Source of the DNA: Blastocatellia bacterium
GTDB lineage: Bacteria; Acidobacteriota; Blastocatellia; Chloracidobacteriales; JADJPF01
Length of the DNA stretch: 64,000 nt
Reading direction: 5' to 3'
Assembly (NCBI GenBank): GCA_016713405.1
Contig: JADJPF010000008.1
Location: forward strand, 62,001-126,000
Shown: positions 1 to 10,505 of the stretch, one piece after another
Layout of the letters: every line of letters starts with the position of its first letter
Position numbering within the stretch: the first letter of the stretch is position 1
Translations under genes and position numbers: made by a program
The notes under the pieces: model-generated
What the model was told of the DNA's origin: nothing
What the model saw: the letters and a program-made list of their open reading frames with translations, nothing else
The model's database searches: none

Positions 1-2516
1 CTTACGAGTTATTGCAACCAATCCAAAATCATTAAACTGCAATACTTTTGAAGGGGATCTATCTGCTTTTAGTTCTTGTTCTAGAGCTTGCATCACCTTA
101 AAGCGGTTTTTGCGTTCTTCCATATCAATTAAATCTAGTACAATAATTCCACCTAAATCACGAAGGCGTATTTGACGAACTATTTCTTTTACTGCTTCTA
201 TATTTATTTTGGTGATTGTATCTTCTAAACGATTGGATTTACCTACATATTTACCCGTATTAACATCAATTGCCACAAGTGCTTCTGTTTGATTAATTAC
301 AATATAACCACCTGAAGGAAGCCATACTCTAGGTTTTATAGCTTTATCTAGTTCTTCTTGAACGCCATATTCCTCAAAAATAGGTTTTTTCCAAGTATAA
401 AGCTTCACTTTTTTAACTAATTTAGGTTGAAATCGACTAATAAAATCTACTACTTTAGTATACTCTTCTTCATTATCTATTCTGATAGAAACAATATCAT
501 CAGAAAGTTGATCTCTTAAGGTACGTTGTACTAAGTCTAATTCACCGGCAATTAAGGCTGGAGCCTTTAATTTTTCGGCTTTTCTCTTAATGTCTTGCCA
601 TGTACGTACTAAATACATCATATCATCATAGAGTTCTTGTTCTGTATGGCCTTCACAAGCAGTACGTAAAATAAAACCACCTTGAGGGCGTTCTTTATCT
701 CTTAAAGAAAGCATTATTTTCTTTAATCTTAGACGCTCTGCATCAGAAGAAATTTTTCGGGATACACCAATATGATGAACCGTAGGCATATAGACTATAT
801 ATCTACCTGGCAATGCAATATGAGAAGTGATGCGGGCACCTTTTAAGGCAATTGGCTCTTTAGCTATTTGTACAACTATTTCTTGTCCTTCACGAAGTAG
901 GTCTGTAATTGCTGGAGGATAAAAGCGTCCTGGTGCTTCTTTTGCTACAACTTCGGGTCTTTCACCAGCAACAGGGGATGTAGAGGTTGGTGTTGTCTCA
1001 CCATAATTTGCAGGTGGACGTGGTGCAGGAGGTGGGCCTCCTCTACGTCTTCTTCTATTGTTACTACGTCTAAAATGAGGCTTATGTCCAGGTTCCCTGC
1101 TATTTTTAGACTGCCAATTCTCTCCATCTGACTCACCACCGTCTGGTGCTAAGTCATCTGATAGCGTAGACTCATCAGTAGCTAAATCTTTTGTATCTTC
1201 ATCCACAATTCTTTCTAATGGAACATTATTTTCAGCCTTAACTGGAGGAGGTATTACTTTAGTTTCTAAAACAGGTTTTCTTCTTCTTCTCTTAACTGTT
1301 TAATAATTTTATTTTGTATTAGAGCCTCTTTTAGCATTTCTCCTGCTTCAATAGCCTCTTCATCCATAATCCGTTCGTATTGAACCACTGATGAAGCACT
1401 AATTTCTTCTACAGGCTCTTCTACTTCAGAAGCTTTTTTAGTTTTTCGGCGTGCTGGAGCTTTCTTTTTAGCTGGTTCTTTGCGACTAGTACGACGACGC
1501 TTACTTTGGGTAGGTTCTTCTTCAACTACTTCTATTGCTTCTGCTATTTCTGCTACTTCTGCTACTTCTGCTACTTCTATTGCTTCTGTTGCTTCTGTTG
1601 TCTCTACAGACTTTGCTTGCTCTACTGTTGAATTATCAATAATAGATTCTGTTACAACAGTGTTATCTATATCTGTTGAAATAATTGTCTCTAAGTTAGC
1701 ATTAGTTTCAACTGGTTTTAGATCTATGATATCTTCTGGCTCATCAATGATACGAATAAAATCATGTGTTGGAGGAGGGATAATAACCTGAGGGATATAA
1801 CTAGTTGTTGCTACTATAGGAGTAGTCGTAAGCGTTTCATCACTTGCTGGAGATTCTACAATTTCTGTAATTATTGATTCATCCAAAGGCTCTTCAAAAG
1901 TGCTATCTGTCAAATCAGCAGTAGATTCTATGGCAGATTCATCTATATCATCATCTGCTAATATTTGCTTAGCTACTGCCGTTTCTAAATCACTTTTTGT
2001 TTCTATATCATCTTCTATTTCCTCTACTTCTTGATTTACAAATACAATTTTACTTTCTGGTCTTAAGCTATCATCCAATGGAATTATTGACATTTCTTCT
2101 TCTGGGTCTTCTACATCTTCTATATCGTCCACATCCTCTACATCTTCTACATCAATTGGTTCCAAAGTTTTCACTACTGGATTAGGTATTTTAGGTATTA
2201 CAGGTTCTGCTATATGATGACTGCTAACAGGCTCTTTATAGCTAGTATCTTTATCTTCTAAAGCATCTAGCTCATCAAATCCTTCTTCTTCTAAAAAGTC
2301 TGATACATAAAGAAAAGCATCTCTTCCTAGTCCAATATCAACAAAAGCTGACTGCATTCCAGGTAAAACCTTCATAACACGGCCTTTGTAGATACTACCA
2401 ACAACTCCTTGAGTCTCATCTTCACGTTCTACAAAATATTCAGTAACAGTACCATTTTCAATAATAGCAATCTTTTTTTCATGCGCGCTGGAGCTTATAA
2501 TCATCTCTTTTGCCAT
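1..2516 (-). CDS. rne/rng: Ribonuclease E/G family protein (3' end outside window, one frameshift)
   Basis: Endoribonuclease of the RNase E/G family (rRNA maturation and mRNA decay). The N-terminus (MAKEMIISSSAHEKKIAI, then GSIYKGRVMKVLPGMQSAFV) is the first half of the S1 domain. The S1 domain resumes near position 900 (PPAITDLLREGQEIVVQI, then ARITSHIALPGRYIVYMP). Between them lies an acidic, low-complexity insert of about 460 residues, with EVAEVAEVAEIAEA-type repeats and basic patches (KRRRTSRKEPAKKK; NNRRRRRGG). The catalytic DNase I-like part follows, with the metal-binding aspartates in VAIDVNTGKYVGKSNR (about position 250) and IIVLDLIDMEERKNR (about 140). The reading frame breaks near 1280-1300 in a GAA-repeat tract, where removing one base joins the two frames; the break is inside the disordered insert. 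The C-terminus is beyond base 1. It probably forms an operon with the upstream radical-SAM gene, 189 bp away. RNase E and RNase G cannot be told apart here. Confidence 0.93.
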
Positions 2517-2705
2517 TTATTTATTCCTCTCTTCATAGATCTAGTAGGATACAATTGCTCAAGCGGGTAGCCATAAACTTTTAGTTTGATAACTAGATTA
2601 AAATATAGAGGCTAAAAACAGATACTTTTAAGCTTAACTTACTTCTTTATTAAATTTAAGAATCTGTTATTTACAACTTAATTCATTATCAAAACCAAAA
2701 CTATT

Positions 2706-5567
2706 TTAAATAACCTCTAGCAAAGACTTTTCTTGTCCATCAATTTCTGCATAAAGGCGGCTGCGTTTTATACGGCTTTGCAAAGTAGCCTGTTGAGTTT
2801 CATCTACTCCATAAATTGAACTAACAATTTCTACAGGTTTGGCACCGCCTTGATTAGTTATAGCTAGTGTCATGACCAGGAAATTATCATTTAAAGTTTT
2901 TTCAAAACGAAGATTTTTAACATATTTTTTCAAATCAACACTTTGAGAGCGATTTTTACGGTTACGTGTGACTAAAAATTCATCACAAGATAAAAATTTA
3001 TTAACAAGTTCTTGACTTACATCAAAAACTGAAAAATTTTCTTGCTGAATATGCTGATTTAGTGCTGAGAGAATTTCTGGAGCTTGAAGATTAACTTTAT
3101 ATTCAGCCGAGTTAATTAGTTTTGCCAAAGAAGGTGAAGTTTCCGCTAGTACAACTAAAGCAGTAAACTTTAGACCTATAGGCATAACTTGGTTAATTTT
3201 TTCTAAAAAATCCTTTGCTACTAAAATTTCAGGTGAGACAAAATCTAAATATTCATCTTCTCCAACCATACCTACAGCTAAGGCCGGGCCATAAGAAATT
3301 AATGGCATAGGGTGAAAGCCTTGACTATAAGATAGTTGAATACCTGCACGCTTAAAACCTCTAGGTAAGGCTTTAACTAAATCCAAGTGTGAGAGGTATT
3401 GCACAACTTCAAGTTTTGTATAAGAAGCACGATAGCGATATTGTTTTTCAACTTGCTTAGATTTATTAGCTTTTAGTTGGTGTAACTTTGTTGGTGAATT
3501 AACGGGTACATCACTCCGAACAACTTCTAGTAAGGATTGGTCAAATTCTTCTACTTCATTAGTTACAGCATTTAAGTTAGCTTCTTTTGCAATACGATAT
3601 TCTTGATTTAACTCTTTAGCCTTAATCAAGTCCTTACGCATAGCAGGTAAATCACAAGCAACACCACAATTAAAACAAAGCAAAGGTTTCTTTTCTAATT
3701 GTTCAAAGTCTTCAAAAGAAGGAGGTATTGCAGTAGGCCGCCCATCAATAATACGTATGGGAAAACCACATGGTGGGGCAATTTTTGCTTTAATTCCTTT
3801 TTCATATTCAATAGCAAGAAATTTCTTTTCTACTAAAGAGTCTATGTGATCCCAAGGAAGTTGAGCAAAACCGCCATCTGACAATCTAACAGGTAGATCT
3901 TCAAGTGTTTCTTTTATATCTAGTCCTACTCTTTCAAAGGCTTTCATCCATAAATCATAATTAAAATGCTCATCCCAACCATCAAAACGTGCGCCCATTT
4001 GCCAAGCAGTTTCAATTACTTGTCCAATACGACGATCTCCGCGAGCCATAACACATTCAAGTTGCGAAAGCTTTGCATTATGTGTTTTGAAATTAAGACG
4101 ATAACGATGACATTTTTCTCTTAGTAAATCTTGTTTAGCATATAACTCTGCTAAAGAGTTCATTCTACACCATTGGAAAGGGGTTTGGGGCTTTGGAACA
4201 AAACAAGAGGCAGAGACAGTTACTTTGACATTTACCCCCATTGTTCTACCTAATTGTTTTACTTTATTGCCTAACTCAGCAATACCAATTACGTCTTCTT
4301 CTGTTTCTGTTGGTAGCCCAATCATAAAATAGAGCTTAATTTGACTCCAACCATAAGAAAAAGCTATTCGACAACTACGTAAAACGTCTTCTTCTGTTAC
4401 ATTTTTATTAATTACATCGCGCATTCTTTGTGTACCTGCTTCTGGCGCGATAGTAAAACCTGTAGTTCGTACTTTAGCAATTTCCCGTGAAAGGTCTTCT
4501 GTTATACCTGAGGCCCGTAGAGATGAAACTGATAAAGATACTCTTTCTGGATCAAGGGTTTTATTTAATTGCTTTAATACAGGAGTTAAACAAGTGTAAT
4601 CAGCCGTAGATAAAGAAGTTAAGCTAGCTTCATCATAACCACCATCTTTTAATCCACCTGTAATGCTTTCTATAATAGATTCTGGAGTACGTTCACGAAC
4701 AGGACGGTAAATAGTACCTGCTTGGCAAAAGCGACAACCATCTACACAACCGCGTGCAATTTCTACAGCCATTCGATCATGTACTACATCAGTAAAAGGA
4801 ACTGGTGAATCACTAGGGAAAGGATACTTATTTATATCTTCTACATAACGGCGTATTATAGGGAATGGAGGATTACTATCTGCTTTTGGTTGAATAATTT
4901 GCAACCCATGATAGTTTGGTATAACTGCTTCATAGAGTCCTGGAGCATATACGCCTTTTAATTCAGCTAATTGGGCAATTAAATCTTTACGGGAAAGATT
5001 TTTTGTTTTTAATTTAGTATAAAGATCAATAAATTCAACTAATAACTCTTCACCTTCTCCAATTAAAAGAAAGTCAAAAAAATCTGCAATTGGTTCTGGA
5101 CTAAAAACACAAGGGCCGCCGCCAATAACTAAAGGATCGGTTTCTTTACGCTCTTCTGCTCTAATTGGAATTTGTCCTAAATCCAACATGGTCAATATGT
5201 TAGTATAAGTCATTTCATATTGAAGGGAAAACCCAACAATATCAAATTCATTTAAGGGAGTAAAACTTTCTATTGAGGCTAGTGGTAATTTAGCTGAACG
5301 CAAGGCTTTTTCCATATCTAGCCAGGGTGTATAAACTCGTTCAGCATAAACATCATTATTTTTATTTAGGACAGAATAAAGGATTTTTAATCCTAGGTGG
5401 GACATTCCTATTTCGTAAGTATCTGGAAAACAAAGAGCTATATGCGCTTTAACTTCTTGTTTATTTTTATTGATAGAATTCCATTCACCGCCAACATAAC
5501 GAACAGGCTTTTCTATAGTTGGTAAAATTGCGTCTAAAGCTGCTCGATAAGAAGAAACATTATTCAT
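2706..5567 (-). CDS. Fused radical SAM protein (TIGR03960-type) with C-terminal DUF2344 domain
   Basis: Large radical-SAM enzyme of unknown reaction, 953 residues. Residues about 1-230 form a B12-binding-like region (HIALCFPDTYEIGMSHLGLK; DPLVIGGGPCVFSPEPIADF). The [4Fe-4S] motif CVDGCRFCQAG (C-x3-C-x2-C) lies near residue 271. A further cysteine patch, CFNCGVACDLPAMRKD, occurs near residue 635. From about residue 715 the sequence matches the DUF2344/TIGR03936 family (RYRASYTKLEVVQYLSHLDL; LSYSQGFHPMPLISYG). In many bacteria the two parts are either separate or fused and lie next to rne/rng and rplU, and the next gene downstream here is RNase E/G. The neighbourhood suggests an RNA- or translation-related role, but that is inference. 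The start ATG at 5567 agrees with the family N-terminus. Confidence 0.9.
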   Translation of the reverse strand: MNNVSSYRAALDAILPTIEKPVRYVGGEWNSINKNKQEVKAHIALCFPDTYEIGMSHLGLKILYSVLNKNNDVYAERVYTPWLDMEKALRSAKLPLASIESFTPLNEFDIVGFSLQYEMTYTNILTMLDLGQIPIRAEERKETDPLVIGGGPCVFSPEPIADFFDFLLIGEGEELLVEFIDLYTKLKTKNLSRKDLIAQLAELKGVYAPGLYEAVIPNYHGLQIIQPKADSNPPFPIIRRYVEDINKYPFPSDSPVPFTDVVHDRMAVEIARGCVDGCRFCQAGTIYRPVRERTPESIIESITGGLKDGGYDEASLTSLSTADYTCLTPVLKQLNKTLDPERVSLSVSSLRASGITEDLSREIAKVRTTGFTIAPEAGTQRMRDVINKNVTEEDVLRSCRIAFSYGWSQIKLYFMIGLPTETEEDVIGIAELGNKVKQLGRTMGVNVKVTVSASCFVPKPQTPFQWCRMNSLAELYAKQDLLREKCHRYRLNFKTHNAKLSQLECVMARGDRRIGQVIETAWQMGARFDGWDEHFNYDLWMKAFERVGLDIKETLEDLPVRLSDGGFAQLPWDHIDSLVEKKFLAIEYEKGIKAKIAPPCGFPIRIIDGRPTAIPPSFEDFEQLEKKPLLCFNCGVACDLPAMRKDLIKAKELNQEYRIAKEANLNAVTNEVEEFDQSLLEVVRSDVPVNSPTKLHQLKANKSKQVEKQYRYRASYTKLEVVQYLSHLDLVKALPRGFKRAGIQLSYSQGFHPMPLISYGPALAVGMVGEDEYLDFVSPEILVAKDFLEKINQVMPIGLKFTALVVLAETSPSLAKLINSAEYKVNLQAPEILSALNQHIQQENFSVFDVSQELVNKFLSCDEFLVTRNRKNRSQSVDLKKYVKNLRFEKTLNDNFLVMTLAITNQGGAKPVEIVSSIYGVDETQQATLQSRIKRSRLYAEIDGQEKSLLEVI

Positions 5568-5850
5568 TTTGGGGACCTTTCATAACTGAAAAAATCCCAA
5601 AATCAAGCAGGATTAAATTACACTTAGCTTAAAACTTACACAATTATTCCTAAAACCAAAGTTTAGTAGTTGGGCCTAATCTATTTAGATTTCGCTAATT
5701 GTTTTATATAAAACAATTTGTTTACTTAAATTAGATATTTTATGTAAACAAATTCTGCTTTTTAAGCCTGTCAATTTTGATTTTTCAGTTAAATAGATAA
5801 AGCATCAAAAGCTTTAATCATCTATAAATATAATTACTGAAAAAAGGATT

Positions 5851-6987
5851 CTAATTGGCAAAACGTCTTAGGTTTATATTAATAACCAAACCAATTAAAA
5901 TCATCATACTTAAAACAGAAGAACCACCATAGCTCATTAAAGGTAGCGTAATACCTATAATTGGTAGTAAACCTACAACCATTCCAATATTTACTACCAC
6001 ATGAAAGAAAATCAAGCCCGTAAATCCTAGTATGATTAACATACCAAATCGATCTCGGGAGCGTTCAGCTAAACCTATAGAACGCATAATTATGAACAAA
6101 TATAACAGAAGTGCAGAAATACTGCCAACAAATCCCATCTCTTCAGCCAAGACTGAAGCAATAAAGTCTGTGTGATGCTCTGGTAAAAAGCCAAGTCGAC
6201 TTTGAGTTCCTTTTGTAATTCCTGTTCCAGTTACTCCACCCGATCCTACAGCAATAACAGATTGCATGGTTTGATAACCGTATTCACGGCGAAATTCGGG
6301 TTGCTCAAATAAATCTGGGTTAAGAATAGCTTCAATTCTCATTATTTGGTAGTTTTTTAAGACATGTGGTTTTAGTACATGTACATAAGCTAACGGTGTT
6401 ACAACCAAAACAGTAACAGCAGTAGCAATTATTAACTTTAAGTTAAAACCACTCATAAAAAGCAGTAAGGCTAGGACAGGAATAAAAGTTAAAGCTGAAC
6501 CTGTATCAGGCTGCAACATAATTAATCCCATAGGAATAGCTGTAATAACGCAAGCAACTCCAACATCCTTCCAAGGTAAATTACCTTTGCGAAGTGGTGA
6601 AAGATAACGAGATAGAGCTAAAATTACTGCAATTTTAGCTAACTCGGACGGCTGAAGCGACATAGGGCCAAAATTTATCCAGTTTTTTTGCCCTTTTACT
6701 TCATGCCCAAAGATTAAAACTGCAACTAAAAGTAACAAAGCTCCAACATAAATTTGTGGGATATAATTATAAATACGTCTGTAATCTACAAGGACTACAA
6801 ATGTAAACGCAGTCAAACCAACAGCAATTGCAATAACTTGCTTAAACCAAAAGTCTTTATAGATTGTACCTGTACTTGGTACGGAACTATAAATTTCTGT
6901 AGTCCCTAAAGCTAACAAACCAAAAACCGCCATTAGCAACAACCAATCAAAATCACGCCATCTTCGAGTCTCTCTTAATGCAATCAT
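5851..6987 (-). CDS. rodA: Rod shape-determining protein RodA (SEDS peptidoglycan glycosyltransferase)
   Basis: Integral membrane peptidoglycan polymerase of the SEDS family, 378 residues with about ten hydrophobic segments. It works with the class B PBP encoded just upstream to build side-wall peptidoglycan under MreB guidance. Family features include QPSELAKIAVILALSRYL, LQPDTGSALTFIPV and the signature GFLPEHHTDFIASVLAEE, and the C-terminus ends in GITLPLMSYGGSS. Its ATG overlaps the stop codon of mrdA (TAATG), so translation is probably coupled. Last gene of the mre operon; 283 bp without features separate it from the radical-SAM gene. Confidence 0.96.
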   Translation of the reverse strand: MIALRETRRWRDFDWLLLMAVFGLLALGTTEIYSSVPSTGTIYKDFWFKQVIAIAVGLTAFTFVVLVDYRRIYNYIPQIYVGALLLLVAVLIFGHEVKGQKNWINFGPMSLQPSELAKIAVILALSRYLSPLRKGNLPWKDVGVACVITAIPMGLIMLQPDTGSALTFIPVLALLLFMSGFNLKLIIATAVTVLVVTPLAYVHVLKPHVLKNYQIMRIEAILNPDLFEQPEFRREYGYQTMQSVIAVGSGGVTGTGITKGTQSRLGFLPEHHTDFIASVLAEEMGFVGSISALLLYLFIIMRSIGLAERSRDRFGMLIILGFTGLIFFHVVVNIGMVVGLLPIIGITLPLMSYGGSSVLSMMILIGLVININLRRFAN

Positions 6988-9000
6988 TAGTTTTGACCCC
7001 CTAAATTAGCTGGTTTTGCTATTGAACGATTATTAAGAGGCTCAACTAATGCAACTGGTTTTACTACTGGTTTTTCTGGTTTATTAACTGGTGGCTTAGT
7101 AGTTGGTTTTACAGGTGTTTCTGCTCTAGCAGCAGGATTATTAGTAGCTTTGTTTGGTTTTGTATCTTGTGCTAATTCTTCTTTTGGTAATCCTTTTTTC
7201 TTACGCAAATATTCTTCAAAACAAGCTTTAATTATTGGTGCTGACTCTGTACCACCGTGACCAGCATGTTCAACAAGTGCAACACCGCCTATTTCTGGCG
7301 CACCTTTAGGAGCATAACTGACAAACCAAGCATGTTCTTTTTTGTTCACCTGTAGCACCATCTCTGATGCCTACAACTTGGGCAGTACCTGTTTTTCCAG
7401 AAACATCAAAATTTGGTATGGCAGCACGACGAGCAGTACCAGAACCATTTACCACTCGCCACATACCTTCAGAAACTACTTTCCAAGTTTCTTCACCAAA
7501 ACCTGCTTCACGTGGTTTAGCATTATGAATAATAGCTGGGCTTTGTTCTGTAGCGCGGGCTTCCTTAAAAACGTGTGGCGTATAGAAATGTCCTCCCATC
7601 CCTATACCTGTTACAGCATGCATAATTTGTATTGGAGTAGTTGAAACGCCAGATTGACCAATAAAAGCATAAACCATGTCGGCTTCTTTCCATTGTGGAT
7701 CCCTAGGATATTCTCTACGTTTCCATTGACGACTAGGAACAATACCTTTTATTTCATTTGGCAAATCTATACCTGTTTTAACACCAGTTCCTAAAAGAGC
7801 TTGCCATTTCTCTAAATTATCTATACCTAATTTAATACCTTGGCGATAAAAATAACCATCACAAGAAATTTCTATAGCTCGTCTAAGGTCTGGCGCGCCA
7901 TGTCCACCCCAACAGTGAACAAATCTTCCGCCTGTAGAAATACCACCTCCACAAGCTAAAGCTTGTTTATCAGCAACTACTTTTTCTTCTAAACCAGCTA
8001 CAGCCATTAGAATTTTCCAGGTAGAGCCAGGAGGATAACGATCCTGTATTGCACGATTACGAAGTGGACGCTTAGGATTTGTTACTAGACGGTTAAAATC
8101 AGCAGGCTTTATACCTTGAGCAAACAGATTTGGATCATAAGCAGGATGTGAAACTAGAGCTAAAATTCCTCCATCTCTAGGGTCATTTATTACAACAGTT
8201 CCATAATGACCTGTAGCCTTTAGTCCTTCTTCGGCTACCATTTGAATATCTAAATCTATGGTAGTAATAATGTCTTGACCCGGAACAGGTGGAATTTCTT
8301 CAAGTTGTTGTAAAACTCTACCACGGCTATCTACTAAAACTCGTCTATAGCCTTCTTTACCCATTAAAATCTTATTGTAAGATTGTTCAATCCCAGCCTG
8401 GCCGATAATATCCCCTGGACGACAATATTCATAAGCTGGATCTCTTAATTGTTCTTCTGCAATTTGCCCAACATACCCAACAACATGTGAAAGAACTTCA
8501 CCCAAGGGATAACGCCTTTGTGGTTGTAGTTCTATTTTTAATTCTGGGTGTTCAAATTCATGCGATTCAATCCAGGCACGATCACTAACAGTAGCATTTG
8601 TTTTTACTGCTACAGGTCGAGTACGTGAGCCTGGAGCATTCATCATTTTTACAACATAGTTTCTATCTAAAGCAAATCTTTTTGTTAGGATTTCTATGGT
8701 AGTCTCTTTATCTACCATATCTTCTTGATAGAGCATTATGCTATAAGTAGGTGTACTATCAACTAAAATCTTGCCTTCTCTATCAAGAATTGTTCCTCGT
8801 GGTGCTGGAATGGGTATTTCACGAATCCGATTATTTTCAGCAGCTTTAACATAATGTTCATGATTAACTACTTGGAGGAACCAAAAACGAACCCCAATAA
8901 CAATAAAAAGAAGCAAGACAAAATACTTAAAGAATAGGATTCGTCCACGAGGTTTAAAAAGTTGTTGTGTTGGATCGTCAAAAATCTTCTTTTTTGACAT
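6987..9000 (-). CDS. mrdA: Penicillin-binding protein 2 (class B transpeptidase), one frameshift
   Basis: Elongation-specific transpeptidase that crosslinks the glycan strands made by RodA. One N-terminal membrane anchor (ILFFKYFVLLLFIVIGVRFW) is followed by the PBP dimerisation domain (IPAPRGTILDREGKILVDST). The catalytic domain has SxxK (PPGSTWKILM, about residue 323), SxD (ISCDGYFYRQG) and KTG (SGKTGTAQVVG, about residue 535). Just after KTG the frame breaks at the A6 run near 7343-7348. With one A removed the sequence continues as HAWFVSYAPKGAPEIGGVAL, the expected family sequence. The last 90 residues are a Pro/Lys/Thr-rich tail ending at 6987. The break is most likely a sequencing indel. 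The start ATG at 9000 precedes a basic stretch and the anchor. Confidence 0.93.
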
Positions 9001-9081
9001 AATTTATTTTAACACCTCACACCCAACAATATATGTAAGTAAATTAAAGAGGCTTTTATACAAACTAAACTTGTAGAGTTA

Positions 9082-9609
9082 TTAATAAACTCTAGCATTA
9101 CCACCATAAGAATTTTGCGTAAAGATCCGATCTAAAATAGGAAAAAGAAAAAATCCTATAATAAGATTACCTGCTGCTTGCCAAGCTGTCAATTTTACAA
9201 TTTCAGGAGTGTTTAAATTTATAGGTAATGAATTAAAAACATAGTGTAAAGCTAAAAATAAAGTAACATTTACTACAGAAGCTAGCACAAGCACAAAAAG
9301 TCTAGTTAATTTATTATCTATAGCAAAATGAACATTGATACTAGCAATAATAAATCCGATCAATGTTTTGGTAAAACCACCTGCACCTAATAAACTAACA
9401 CCAGAAGCTATATCTGAAGTATAACCAGTAGCTGCACCAACTAATGTCCCTTGCATAGGGTTTCGTTTAAGTGCCAAATAAACAGACAAAACAAGTGGGA
9501 TATCAACTCTAGTAAACTGTGGGATATAAAGAGGCAATAGCCCTTGTAATGCGACAAAGAAAACAATTGCAATAATTATTTTAATAACTTGCACTGTATT
9601 AAATTCCAA
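9082..9609 (-). CDS. mreD: Rod shape-determining protein MreD
   Basis: Small membrane subunit of the rod complex, 175 residues with about five hydrophobic segments. Family-like region: IDIPLVLSVYLALKRNPMQG followed by a glycine-rich stretch (GTLVGAATGYTSDIASG). It is thought to bridge MreC and RodA/PBP2. It lies 8 bp after mreC and 81 bp before mrdA. MreD proteins are poorly conserved, so the call leans on hydropathy, size and operon position together. Confidence 0.9.
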   Translation of the reverse strand: MEFNTVQVIKIIIAIVFFVALQGLLPLYIPQFTRVDIPLVLSVYLALKRNPMQGTLVGAATGYTSDIASGVSLLGAGGFTKTLIGFIIASINVHFAIDNKLTRLFVLVLASVVNVTLFLALHYVFNSLPINLNTPEIVKLTAWQAAGNLIIGFFLFPILDRIFTQNSYGGNARVY

Positions 9610-9617
9610 AAATATTC

Positions 9618-10472
9618 TTACTTAATAGTTTCATCAATTTGAAACTCTTGTTCTGAGAGTTGCAAAACTAAAACTTCTTCTAATCCATCTAACCCAGCAG
9701 CAGGACGAACAACAATTCTATGACTTTTAGCACCACTGCCTAAACCCACTTCTTGCACATAACCAACTAGTAATCCTTTAGGATAAATGCCATCAAGTCC
9801 CGTAGTGATAATGGCTTCGCCTTCTTTAATAGGTTCTAAACCAGAAACATTACGCATTTCACAAAGCATTTTTCCTTGGCCTTTAATTTCACCATAAGCA
9901 CGAGATTCTGAAAGTTGCGCACCAACGCCAGCATAACTATCTGTAATAAGTTGTACTTGTGCTGCTAGTGGCCCAAGACCTATAACTCTACCCACTATTC
10001 CTGCTGGAGTAATAACCGCTTGATGAAGTTTTATGCCATCTAATCGACCTTTATCAATAATTATTTTATTGTAAAAATCATTTCCAGAGCGAGCAATAAC
10101 CTGTGCAGCAATAGATTTATAAGGCAGACTATCTTGGAGTTCCAAAACTTTAGCAGAACGACTAGTTGAAGCTATTTCTTCTTTAAGCTTAAAAACTTCT
10201 TGGTTAAGTTTGTCATTTGCTGCTTTTAGTCGTTCGTTTTCTTGTTTTGCCCCTATCAAATTAATATATCCATCCCAAATATTGTAAAAGAAAGACCCTA
10301 CACCACCACCTGCTTTTTGGAATGGGTACATAGCTGTTAAAACCCAGCTTTGCAGTAAATTAGGCCGTCCATCTTTAGTACGCCCAAACCAAGACATAGA
10401 TAGTAATTGGATAACCAATAAAACTACTAGCACAATTGGAGTACGATTTTTTCCGGTTTCTACTACAGACAT
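9618..10472 (-). CDS. mreC: Rod shape-determining protein MreC
   Basis: Periplasmic scaffold of the elongasome, 284 residues. It has an N-terminal membrane anchor (TPIVLVVLLVIQLLSMSWFG), a coiled coil at about residues 75-115 (ENERLKAANDKLNQEVFKLK) and then the MreC beta-barrel domains with typical motifs (VIARSGNDFYNKIIIDKG; VITPAGIVGRVIGLG; GLDGIYPKGLLVGYV). It binds PBP2 and MreD and is thought to switch PBP2/RodA on. It starts 33 bp after the mreB stop and is followed by mreD after 8 bp, clearly one operon. Confidence 0.96.
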   Translation of the reverse strand: MSVVETGKNRTPIVLVVLLVIQLLSMSWFGRTKDGRPNLLQSWVLTAMYPFQKAGGGVGSFFYNIWDGYINLIGAKQENERLKAANDKLNQEVFKLKEEIASTSRSAKVLELQDSLPYKSIAAQVIARSGNDFYNKIIIDKGRLDGIKLHQAVITPAGIVGRVIGLGPLAAQVQLITDSYAGVGAQLSESRAYGEIKGQGKMLCEMRNVSGLEPIKEGEAIITTGLDGIYPKGLLVGYVQEVGLGSGAKSHRIVVRPAAGLDGLEEVLVLQLSEQEFQIDETIK

Positions 10473-10505
10473 AACTTAAATCTATTTGGTATTTTTTATT
10501 AGTTA

